From: Pseudoduganella guangdongensis | Lineage (GTDB): Bacteria > Pseudomonadota > Gammaproteobacteria > Burkholderiales > Burkholderiaceae_D | Direction of reading: 5' to 3' | Length of the DNA: 64,000 nucleotides | Assembly (NCBI RefSeq): GCF_009857475.1 | Contig: NZ_WWCJ01000017.1 | Span: forward strand, 49,214-113,213 | Part shown: piece by piece, positions 1 to 6,993 of the stretch | How the letters are laid out: each line of letters begins with the position of its first letter | Position numbering within the stretch: position 1 is the stretch's first letter | Made by a program: the position numbers and the translations under genes | The notes under the pieces: generated by a model | Databases searched by the model: none | The model's input: the letters and a program-made list of their open reading frames with translations, nothing else | Told to the model about the DNA's origin: nothing

Positions 1-2
1 CG

Positions 3-566
3 GGCGTTAATTTTAAGCTGCAAGCGGGTGAGGCCATCTGGGTCCAGGGCCGCAATGGCAGCGGCAAGACGACGCTGCTGCGCATGCTGTGCGGCCTGGC
101 GCGTCCCGACCGCGGCGCCGTGCACTGGCGCGATCAGCCCATCCTCGCCACGCGCGCCCAATTCCATTCCGAACTGCTGCACATCGGCCATGCGGACGGC
201 TTGAAGCCGGATTTGCTGGCCTGGGAAAACCTGGCCCTGGGCGCCCTGCCCGGCGCCCGCTGCACCCGCGCCGAGGCCGAACAGGCTTTGGCGGAAATCG
301 GCCTGGCGGCGGCAGCCCAGCGCCCGGTGCGCCTGCTGTCGCAGGGCCAGCGCAAACGCGTGGCGCTGGCGCGCCTGCTGCTGGCGCCACAACGCCCGTT
401 GTGGATCCTCGACGAACCGATCGCCTCCCTGGACCAGGCAGCCGCCGCGCAAGTGGGCGCCATCCTGCAAGCGCATTGCGCGCGCGGCGGCATGCTGGTG
501 CTGACCACGCACCAGCAGCCGGATTTTCCCGGCGTGCGGCACCTGCAATTGGGGGCGCCGTGCTGA
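3..566 (+). CDS. ccmA: Heme exporter ATP-binding protein CcmA (5' end cut by window)
   Basis: ATPase subunit of the CcmAB(CD) ABC complex of cytochrome c maturation system I; it releases holo-CcmE from CcmC at the inner membrane. The reading frame is open from base 3, so the N-terminus lies outside the window. Visible motifs are Walker A (GRNGSGKTT, near bases 51-77), the ABC signature (LLSQGQRKR) and Walker B with its catalytic Glu (PLWILDEP), followed by a switch His (LTTHQ). 187 codons are present of a usual ~200-210. The stop overlaps the GTG start of ccmB, and all genes up to ccmI follow in the same direction, so family and context agree. Confidence 0.95.
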   Translation, partial: GVNFKLQAGEAIWVQGRNGSGKTTLLRMLCGLARPDRGAVHWRDQPILATRAQFHSELLHIGHADGLKPDLLAWENLALGALPGARCTRAEAEQALAEIGLAAAAQRPVRLLSQGQRKRVALARLLLAPQRPLWILDEPIASLDQAAAAQVGAILQAHCARGGMLVLTTHQQPDFPGVRHLQLGAPC

Positions 567-1228
567 GTACTTCCGCCCAGTTGCTGCGGCGCGACCTGCT
601 GCTGGCCATGCGCCGCCGCAGCGACGCGCTGATGCCGCTGGCCTTCTTCCTGGTCGTGACCTCGCTCTTCCCGCTCGCCATCGGCCCCGATTCCAAACTG
701 CTGCGCAGCGTGGCGCCGGGCATCGTGTGGGTGGCGGCCCTGCTGGCCTCCCTGCTTGGCTTGCAGCGCCTGTTCGCCGACGACCATGCGGACGGCTCGC
801 TGGAGCAGTTGCTGCTCGCGGGCCAGCCGCTGGAACTGCTGGTGCTGGCCAAAGTGCTGGCGCACTGGCTGACGTCCGGCGTGCCGCTGCTGGTGCTGGC
901 GCCGCTGGTCGCCCTGCAGTATGGCCTGGACGCCACCGCCCTGACGGTATTGTGGCTCGGCCTGCTCCTTGGCACCCCGGTTCTCAGCCTGCTGGGCAGC
1001 ATCGGCGCCGCCCTGGCGCTGGGTGCACGCGGCGGCAGCGTGCTCGTTGCTTTGATCCTGATGCCCCTGTATATTCCCTTACTAATTCTCGGCAGCTCCG
1101 CAGTCGTAGCCGCCGGCGATGGTACCGGCAGTGCGCCCCACCTGATGTTGCTGGGCGCCCTGCTCGCCGCATCGCTGGCCGCCACGCCCTGGGCTACCGC
1201 CGCTGCGTTGCGGATTGCGCACGAGTAG
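560..1228 (+). CDS. ccmB: Heme exporter membrane protein CcmB
   Basis: Membrane subunit of the CcmAB ABC complex. The 222-aa protein starts at a GTG overlapping the last bases of ccmA, giving VLSTSAQLLRRDLLLAMRRR, the usual CcmB opening (a cytoplasmic basic N-terminus before the first helix). The length matches the family (~220 aa), and about six hydrophobic segments are visible. An upstream start in the same frame would run through ccmA and is not credible. Translational coupling with ccmA is likely. Confidence 0.93.
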   Translation: MLSTSAQLLRRDLLLAMRRRSDALMPLAFFLVVTSLFPLAIGPDSKLLRSVAPGIVWVAALLASLLGLQRLFADDHADGSLEQLLLAGQPLELLVLAKVLAHWLTSGVPLLVLAPLVALQYGLDATALTVLWLGLLLGTPVLSLLGSIGAALALGARGGSVLVALILMPLYIPLLILGSSAVVAAGDGTGSAPHLMLLGALLAASLAATPWATAAALRIAHE

Positions 1229-1240
1229 GAAGGAGATCCA

Positions 1241-2011
1241 ATGAATCGACCGTATTATTCCACCGCAAACGGCGCCCGGCGCCGCTTCACGGTATTTGCC
1301 TTTGCTTCGCCACGCAACTTCTACCACCTGGCCGGGCGGCTGATCCCCTGGTTTACCGCGCTCGGCGTGCTGAGCGGGCTGGCCGGGCTGGTACTCGGCA
1401 TGCTGTTCGCGCCCACCGATTTCCAGCAGGGCGACGCCTACCGCATCATCTTCGTGCACGTGCCGGCGGCCTGGATGTCGATGCTGATCTACCTGGCCAT
1501 GGCCGGCTGGGCGGCCATCGGCCTGTCCTACCACACGGGCGTGTCGTCCATCATGGCCAGCGCGCTGGCGCCGACCGGCGCCCTGTTCACCTTCCTCGCG
1601 CTGTGGACCGGCGCCCTGTGGGGCAAGCCGACCTGGGGCGCGTGGTGGGTGTGGGATGCGCGCCTGACGTCGGAACTGATCCTGCTGTTCCTCTATCTCG
1701 GCTACATGGGGCTGCACGCCTCGATCGCGGACCCGCGCCGCGCCGACCGCGCCGCTGGCGTGCTGGCCATCGTCGGTGCGGTCAACATCCCGATCATCTA
1801 TTTCTCGGTGTACTGGTGGAATACCTTGCACCAGGGTCCGTCCGTCACGCTCGGCAAGGCGCCGAGCATGGCGCCGGACATGTTCACGGCCATGCTTTTG
1901 ATGGTGGCTGCTTTCTGGTGTTACGCAATTGCAGTGGCGCTGCGGCGCGCGCGTTGCATCGTGCTGGAACGGCACGGCAACGCGGCGTGGCTGCGCAGGA
2001 GAACAAAATGA
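1241..2011 (+). CDS. ccmC: Heme handling protein CcmC
   Basis: Integral membrane protein that presents heme to CcmE at the periplasmic face. The 256-aa sequence carries the tryptophan-rich WWD signature of heme handling proteins (WGAWWVWDARLTSELILLF, around residues 129-147) between hydrophobic segments, with conserved His residues in the flanking periplasmic loops (HVPAAW and HQGPSV). An AGGAGAT ribosome site lies just before the ATG. Its stop overlaps the ccmD start. Confidence 0.95.
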   Translation: MNRPYYSTANGARRRFTVFAFASPRNFYHLAGRLIPWFTALGVLSGLAGLVLGMLFAPTDFQQGDAYRIIFVHVPAAWMSMLIYLAMAGWAAIGLSYHTGVSSIMASALAPTGALFTFLALWTGALWGKPTWGAWWVWDARLTSELILLFLYLGYMGLHASIADPRRADRAAGVLAIVGAVNIPIIYFSVYWWNTLHQGPSVTLGKAPSMAPDMFTAMLLMVAAFWCYAIAVALRRARCIVLERHGNAAWLRRRTK

Positions 2012-2151
2012 ACTGGACAAGTGTGCAGGATTTCCTGGCCATGGGCGGCTATGCCGGCTATGTGTGGGGTTCCTTCGGTGTGGTGTTCGCCACCATGGCG
2101 CTGGAAGTGTGGGCGCTGCGCCAGCGCGAGCAACAGGCGGAGACTGAATGA
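2008..2151 (+). CDS. ccmD: Heme exporter protein CcmD
   Basis: Small single-helix membrane protein that helps release holo-CcmE from the CcmABC complex. It has 47 residues from MNWTSVQDFLAMGGYAGYVW, with one transmembrane segment (about residues 17-36) and a charged C-terminal tail (RQREQQAE), as in the family. The ATG overlaps the ccmC stop and its own stop overlaps the ccmE start (ATGA junctions). Identification rests on size, topology and position between ccmC and ccmE. Confidence 0.9.
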   Translation: MNWTSVQDFLAMGGYAGYVWGSFGVVFATMALEVWALRQREQQAETE

Positions 2152-2597
2152 AACCGCGCCATCAACGACTGGCACTGATCGGCGCCAGCCTGGCCGCCTG
2201 CGGCGTGGCCGTGGCCCTGGTGCTGAACGCATTTAACGATAACCTGGTGTTCTTCTACACGCCGTCGCAAGTGGCGGAAGGCAGCGCGCCGCGCCAGAGC
2301 ATCTTCCGCATCGGCGGCCTGGTGGAGGAAGGCAGCGTGAAACGCCTGGCCGACGGCCTGACCGTGAGTTTTGTCATCACCGACAAGGTCAAGCAGGTGC
2401 CGGTGCACTATAAGGGCACCCTGCCCGACCTGTTCAAGGAAGGCAAAGGCGCCGTGGCGCAGGGCCGCCTGGGTGACGGCGCGCTGTTCCTGGCGCAGGA
2501 AGTGCTGGCCAAGCACGATGAAAACTATATGCCGGCGGAAGCTGCGCACGCATTGGAGCAAGGCCGCGCGCCGGCTTCGCTGAAAGGCGCCCCATGA
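2148..2597 (+). CDS. ccmE: Periplasmic heme chaperone CcmE
   Basis: Membrane-anchored OB-fold chaperone that binds heme covalently and passes it to CcmF/CcmH. The 149-aa protein has an N-terminal anchor (residues about 9-27), the family segment FRIGGLVEEGSV (53-64) and the heme-binding motif with His123 and Tyr127 (AKHDENYMP). Length and motif order are normal. It overlaps ccmD and ccmF by 4 bases each. Confidence 0.96.
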   Translation: MKPRHQRLALIGASLAACGVAVALVLNAFNDNLVFFYTPSQVAEGSAPRQSIFRIGGLVEEGSVKRLADGLTVSFVITDKVKQVPVHYKGTLPDLFKEGKGAVAQGRLGDGALFLAQEVLAKHDENYMPAEAAHALEQGRAPASLKGAP

Positions 2598-4597
2598 TCG
2601 GCGAAGCAGGTAATTTCGCGCTGGTGCTGGCCCTGCTGCTGGCGGTGCTGCAAGGCACGCTGCCGTTGGCAGGCGCGCAGCGCGGCGACTCGCGCTGGAT
2701 GGCGCTGGCCAAGCCGGCGGCGGCGGGCCAGTTCGCTTTCTGCACCCTGGCTTTCGGCTGCTTGTTCTACAGCTTTTACGCCAACGACTTTTCGCTGCGC
2801 TACGTGGTGCAGCATTCCAATTCCCTGCTGCCCTGGCAGTACCGCCTGAGCGCGGCCTGGGGCGGGCACGAGGGTTCGCTGCTGCTGTGGACCTGGCTGC
2901 TGTCGGCCTGGACTTTTGCGGCGGCTTGCCTGTCGCGGCAGCTGCCGCGCGAAGTGCAGGCGCGCCTGCTGGGGGTACTGGGACTGGTGGCGGTGGGCTT
3001 CCTGCTGTTCATGCTGTTCACCTCCAATCCCTTCATGCGCAAGCTGCCGGCGGCGCCGGACGGCAACGACCTGAACCCGCTGCTGCAGGACGCCGGCATG
3101 ATCGCGCACCCGCCGCTGCTGTATATGGGCTACGTCGGCTTCTCGGTGACCTTTGCCTTTGCTATCGCGGCGCTGCTGGGCGGACGGCTGGATGCCTCGT
3201 GGGCACGCTGGTCGCGGCCGTGGGCGCTGGCGGCGTGGAGCTTCCTGACGCTGGGCATCGCCATGGGCAGTTTCTGGGCCTACTACGAGTTGGGCTGGGG
3301 CGGCTGGTGGTTCTGGGATGCGGTGGAGAACGCGTCCTTCATGCCCTGGCTGGTGGGCACCGCGCTGCTGCATTCGCTGATCGTGACCGAAAAGCGCGGC
3401 GTGTTCCGCAGCTGGACGGCGCTGCTGGCGATCCTGGCCTTCTCGCTCTCGCTGCTGGGCACCTTCCTGGTGCGCTCGGGGGTGCTGACGTCGGTCCACG
3501 CCTTTGCCACCGATCCACGGCGCGGCGCCTTCATCCTGGTCTACCTGGCGATTGTGGTGGGCGGCTCGCTGCTGCTGTACGCCTGGCGCGCACCGCGCCT
3601 GCGCCAGCGCACCGCGTTCACGCCAATGGCGCGCGAGTCGCTGCTGCTGTTGCAGAACGTGGTGATGCTGGCCGCCACCGGCACCGTGCTGCTTGGCACG
3701 CTGTACCCGCTGCTGCTGGACGCGCTGGGCGCGGGCAAGATTTCGGTGGGACCGCCGTATTTCGAAAAAGTCTTCGTGCCGATGATGCTGCCGGTGCTGC
3801 TGCTGGTTGCCGCCGGTCCGTTCGCGGGCTGGCGCCACGGCACGCTGGCGCAGTTGGCGAAACGCCTGCGCTGGCCGGCGGCCATCGCGCTGGGCGCGGC
3901 GGCCGGCGTGGCGCTGCTGCTGCGCAGTTCGCCGATGGTGGCGCTGGGCCTGCTGCTGGCGGCCTGGATCCTGGCCGGCACCGCCTGGCAGGTGCTGCAG
4001 CAGCGCGGCAAGCTGGCGCGCCAGCCGCGCTCCTGGTACGGCATGCTGGCGGCGCACACCGGGCTGGCGGTGTTCGTCATCGGCGTGACCATGGTCAAGG
4101 GCCATGAGCTGGTGCAGGACGTGGTGCTGGCGCCTGGCCAGCAGGCTACGCTGGGTGACTACAGCTTTACCTTGCAGAAGCTGGAGGACGTGCGCGGCCC
4201 GAACTACACCGCGCTGCGCGCCAGCGTCGGTGTGACGCGCGCCGGCGGCGGCCAGGCCGTTGCCGTGCTGCTGCCGGAACAACGCCGCTATAAAGTGGCG
4301 CAAGACACCATGACCGAAGCGTCCATCGACCGCAGCCTGCTGCGCGACCTGTACGTGTCGCTGGGCGACGCCACGGGCGACGGGCGCTACCTGCTGCGCA
4401 TCCAGGTCAAGCCTTTCGTGGGCTGGATCTGGGGCGGCTGCCTGCTGTTCGCGCTGGGCGGTTTCCTGGCTGCGAGCGACCGCCGCTACCGCGCCGCGCG
4501 CCAGCACGCGCACGACCGCGAGCCGGGCGCCGGCGACGCACAGCCAGCCGCCGCGCCGGTGCTGGCGACCGGCTCCCTGGTGCGGGAGGCGCCATGA
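2594..4597 (+). CDS. ccmF: Heme lyase subunit CcmF
   Basis: Large polytopic membrane protein (667 aa) that, with CcmH/I, attaches heme to the CXXCH motifs of apocytochromes. The WWD heme-handling motif is clear (LGWGGWWFWDAVENASFMPW, encoded near bases 3292-3350), as are WGGHEGSLLLW near the N-terminus and many hydrophobic helices throughout. It ends in a large periplasmic domain and a last helix. Size is typical. The ATGA overlap with ccmE and ccmG suggests coupled translation. Confidence 0.96.
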   Translation: MIGEAGNFALVLALLLAVLQGTLPLAGAQRGDSRWMALAKPAAAGQFAFCTLAFGCLFYSFYANDFSLRYVVQHSNSLLPWQYRLSAAWGGHEGSLLLWTWLLSAWTFAAACLSRQLPREVQARLLGVLGLVAVGFLLFMLFTSNPFMRKLPAAPDGNDLNPLLQDAGMIAHPPLLYMGYVGFSVTFAFAIAALLGGRLDASWARWSRPWALAAWSFLTLGIAMGSFWAYYELGWGGWWFWDAVENASFMPWLVGTALLHSLIVTEKRGVFRSWTALLAILAFSLSLLGTFLVRSGVLTSVHAFATDPRRGAFILVYLAIVVGGSLLLYAWRAPRLRQRTAFTPMARESLLLLQNVVMLAATGTVLLGTLYPLLLDALGAGKISVGPPYFEKVFVPMMLPVLLLVAAGPFAGWRHGTLAQLAKRLRWPAAIALGAAAGVALLLRSSPMVALGLLLAAWILAGTAWQVLQQRGKLARQPRSWYGMLAAHTGLAVFVIGVTMVKGHELVQDVVLAPGQQATLGDYSFTLQKLEDVRGPNYTALRASVGVTRAGGGQAVAVLLPEQRRYKVAQDTMTEASIDRSLLRDLYVSLGDATGDGRYLLRIQVKPFVGWIWGGCLLFALGGFLAASDRRYRAARQHAHDREPGAGDAQPAAAPVLATGSLVREAP

Positions 4598-5121
4598 AGC
4601 GCTTCATCATCCCCGCCGCCCTGTTCGTTGTGCTGCTCGGCTTTTTGGCGGTCGGCCTGCAACGCAACCCACGCGAGCTGCCGTCGCCGCTGATCGGCAA
4701 GCCGGTGCCGCAATTCTCGGCGCAGCGCCTGGACGACCCGTCCGGCACCATCTCGCCGGCCAACCTGAAAGGCAGCGTGTGGGTGCTGAACGTGTGGGCT
4801 TCGTGGTGCGAGGGTTGCCGCATCGAGCATAAGGACTTGATGGACCTGTCGCGCGCCGTGCATGCGCCGGTGATCGGCCTGAACTACAAGGACCAGCGCG
4901 ACGACGCCCTGCGCTGGCTGCGCGAGCAAGGCAACCCGTACCGCCAGGTCGCCTTCGACCACGACGGCCGCATCGGCATCGATTTCGGCGTGTACGGCGT
5001 GCCGGAGACGTTTGTCATCGACCAGCAAGGCATCATCCGCATGAAGCATATCGGTCCCCTGTCCTCGCCCGACGCGCGCGAGCGGGTGGCACGCATGGTG
5101 AAGGAGCTGGCCAATGGCTGA
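4594..5121 (+). CDS. ccmG: Thiol:disulfide interchange protein CcmG/DsbE
   Basis: Membrane-tethered periplasmic thioredoxin-like protein that keeps apocytochrome c and CcmH cysteines reduced. It is 175 aa, with an N-terminal anchor (residues 4-21), the active site WASWCEGC (Cys72, Cys75) and the thioredoxin cis-Pro segment (YGVPETFVID). It overlaps ccmF by 4 bases and ccmH by 8. All features are normal for the family. Confidence 0.95.
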   Translation: MKRFIIPAALFVVLLGFLAVGLQRNPRELPSPLIGKPVPQFSAQRLDDPSGTISPANLKGSVWVLNVWASWCEGCRIEHKDLMDLSRAVHAPVIGLNYKDQRDDALRWLREQGNPYRQVAFDHDGRIGIDFGVYGVPETFVIDQQGIIRMKHIGPLSSPDARERVARMVKELANG

Positions 5122-5425
5122 CAAATCATTGGATGCGCGCACCATGGCGCTGGCCGAAGAACTGCGCTGCCTGGTGTGCCAGAACCAGAGCCTGGCCGAC
5201 TCGCACGCCCCGCTGGCGCTCGACCTGCGCGCCCAGATCCAGCAGCAGCTGGCACAGGGCCGCAGCGAGAAACAGGTGGTGGAATTCATGGTGCAGCGCT
5301 ACGGCGACTTCGTCCTGTACGAGCCGCCGCTGAATAGCAGCACCGCCCTGCTGTGGTTTGGGCCCGCCCTGCTGCTGGCCGTCGGCGTGTTCGCGCTGCG
5401 CGGCTTCTGGAGAAAGAAAACATGA
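5114..5425 (+). CDS. ccmH: Cytochrome c maturation protein CcmH, lacking an obvious signal peptide
   Basis: CcmH is the thioredox partner of CcmG and apocytochrome c. The 103-aa protein has the signature LRCLVCQNQS (Cys19 and Cys22), the three-helix domain, and one C-terminal membrane segment (about residues 78-97) ending in RKKT. Most CcmH proteins start with a cleaved signal or membrane anchor. Here the frame opens at MADKSLDARTMALAEELRC, directly at the domain, and a TGA at 5099-5101 in the same frame forbids upstream extension. The basic C-terminus would favour an N-out, C-in orientation. Identity is secure; the targeting is odd. Confidence 0.9.
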   Translation: MADKSLDARTMALAEELRCLVCQNQSLADSHAPLALDLRAQIQQQLAQGRSEKQVVEFMVQRYGDFVLYEPPLNSSTALLWFGPALLLAVGVFALRGFWRKKT

Positions 5426-6507
5426 GCACTTTTGTTATCGTGATCGCGCTGATGGCCGCCCTGGCGCTGGCCTGCGTGGTACCGCCGCTGCTGACGCGCA
5501 GGGCCACGCCGGCGCCCGGCGCCACTGGCACGGCCGGCACGGCGCCAACCGGCCTGGTGCGCCAGCAACCGCGCCTGGCGCTGCTGCTGGCCCTCGGCCT
5601 GCCGGCCGCCGCCGCCGCCATCTACCTGCAGGTGGGCCGTCCCGACGTGCTGACCATGCCGCCGGAACTGCTGCAAGCGGCCGCCACCCCGACCGACCAC
5701 GGCCCGTCGGAAGCGGACATTCCCGCCATGGTGGAAGGCCTGGCGCAACGCCTGCGCAATGAGCCGGACAATATCGAAGGCTGGCATATGCTGGCGCGCT
5801 CCTACAGCGCCATGAACCGCTACGCCGATGCCGCCAAAGCCTACGCCCACCTGGCCGAGAAGCTGCCGCAGGACGCCGGCGTGCTGGCCGACTATGCCGA
5901 TGCCCTGGGCACGGCGCAGGACGGCAAGCTCGATGGCGAGCCGGAACGCCTGATCGAACGCGCGCTGGCGATCGACCCGCAACAGGTGAAAGCGCTGGCC
6001 CTGGCCGGCAGCGCGGCTTTTGCCAAGAACGACTACGCGCGTGCCGAGCAGCGCTGGACGGCGGTGCTGGCCCTGATCCCCGCCGACTCCGAATTCGCCA
6101 CTTCGACCCGCGCCGGCATTGCCGAAGCGCGCGCGCGGCAAGGTTTGCCGGCAGCGGTGGCAGTGTTGTCGGGCACCATCCGCCTGGCGCCGGGCACGCC
6201 CGCGCCGGCGCCAGGCCAGACCCTGTACGTGTACGCGCGCGCCGCCGACGGCCCGCCCATGCCGCTGGCCGCCGTGCGGCGCCAGGCCGACGCGCTGCCG
6301 CTCTCGTTCACGCTCGACGACAGCAATTTGCTGGCCGCCGGCAGCAAACTGGCCGACACACCCAAGCTGGTGGTCGGCGCCCGTATTTCCGCCAGCGGCA
6401 GCGCCACCCCGCAGCCGGGCGACCTGGAAGGCCAGGCCGCCGCCGTGGCTCCCGGCACCAGCAGCATCGTGATTGAGTTGAGTCCCCGCAACGCCTCGCA
6501 GCAATAG
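5422..6507 (+). CDS. ccmI: Cytochrome c biogenesis protein CcmI (TPR)
   Basis: Apocytochrome c chaperone that presents the haem-binding C-terminus to CcmF/CcmH. The 361-aa protein starts at an ATG overlapping the ccmH stop. It has two N-terminal membrane segments (residues about 3-21 and 52-70), TPR repeats (NEPDNIEGWHMLARSYSAM and following) and a C-terminal periplasmic domain. The layout matches CcmI/NrfG-type proteins. It ends the ccm block; the nap genes follow after 52 bases. Confidence 0.9.
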   Translation: MSTFVIVIALMAALALACVVPPLLTRRATPAPGATGTAGTAPTGLVRQQPRLALLLALGLPAAAAAIYLQVGRPDVLTMPPELLQAAATPTDHGPSEADIPAMVEGLAQRLRNEPDNIEGWHMLARSYSAMNRYADAAKAYAHLAEKLPQDAGVLADYADALGTAQDGKLDGEPERLIERALAIDPQQVKALALAGSAAFAKNDYARAEQRWTAVLALIPADSEFATSTRAGIAEARARQGLPAAVAVLSGTIRLAPGTPAPAPGQTLYVYARAADGPPMPLAAVRRQADALPLSFTLDDSNLLAAGSKLADTPKLVVGARISASGSATPQPGDLEGQAAAVAPGTSSIVIELSPRNASQQ

Positions 6508-6559
6508 TTGATCTGCGTCATTTTTTGCTTTGTATTTGTAACCATACAATGGGATCAAT
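6508..6559 (+). promoter_or_regulatory. ccmI-napE spacer with a possible weak promoter
   Basis: This 52-base AT-rich spacer is the only real gap between ccmA and napC. It contains TACAAT (6545-6550), a plausible -10 hexamer, downstream of a T-rich tract, and GGGATC just before napE. I see no complete FNR site (TTGAT-N4-ATCAA). It may allow some separate nap expression, but read-through from ccm is equally possible. Confidence 0.3.
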
Positions 6560-6721
6560 ATGGAAAACAAAGAAACAGCGCCCACGAAAGCGCAAGAATT
6601 AAAGGTCTTCCTGTTCATGACCGTGGTGCTGGCCCCGATCCTGGCCGTCGCCACCGTGGGCGGGTACGGGTTCATCGTCTGGATGTACCAGCTGCTGAGC
6701 GGTCGCCCGCCGGGAGCATGA
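6560..6721 (+). CDS. napE: Periplasmic nitrate reductase accessory protein NapE
   Basis: Small (53 aa) inner-membrane protein of unknown precise role found at the head of nap operons of the napEDABC type. The sequence starts MENKETAPTKAQELKVFLFM and has one membrane segment (about residues 16-44) containing the GGYGFIVWMYQ ending typical of the NapE/TorE family. Position immediately before napD supports the call. Confidence 0.88.
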   Translation: MENKETAPTKAQELKVFLFMTVVLAPILAVATVGGYGFIVWMYQLLSGRPPGA

Positions 6722-6723
6722 CG

Positions 6724-6993
6724 ATGGCCGCAGAGATCCACATCGCCGGCGTCATTGTCCACGCCCGGCCCGCCCAAACAGCGGACATCCGCGCCCAGCT
6801 GGCACTCCTGCCGCACGCCATTGTGCATGCCGTCGAAGACGACGGCCGCATGGTGGTGACGCTGGAAGCGGAAAGCGCCCCGCGCACGCTCGACGCCATG
6901 GACGCCATTCGCGCCCTGCCCGGCGTCCTGAACGTCGCCCTGGTTTACCAACATGCCGAACCCGCCACCGCAATGGACGAGGAAATGCCATGA
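6724..6993 (+). CDS. napD: NapA maturation chaperone NapD
   Basis: Cytoplasmic chaperone that binds the Tat signal of NapA and holds back export until cofactor loading. The short ferredoxin-like protein has the family opening (EIHIAGVIVHARP) and the ALPGVLNVALVYQH ending. Two starts are possible: ATG 6718 (overlapping the napE stop) and ATG 6724. CGGGAG at 6711-6716 sits 7 bases before 6724 but too close to 6718, so 6724 is chosen (89 aa). The stop overlaps the napA start. Confidence 0.9.
   Translation: MAAEIHIAGVIVHARPAQTADIRAQLALLPHAIVHAVEDDGRMVVTLEAESAPRTLDAMDAIRALPGVLNVALVYQHAEPATAMDEEMP

Noticed and set aside
2525..4513. Long open frame on the minus strand opposite ccmF
   Set aside because: It is rich in Gln/Arg/His and lies fully antisense to a well-supported gene; typical of high-GC shadow frames.
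6508..6559. FNR site before napE
   Set aside because: TTGATCTGCGTCA has only the left half of TTGAT-N4-ATCAA.
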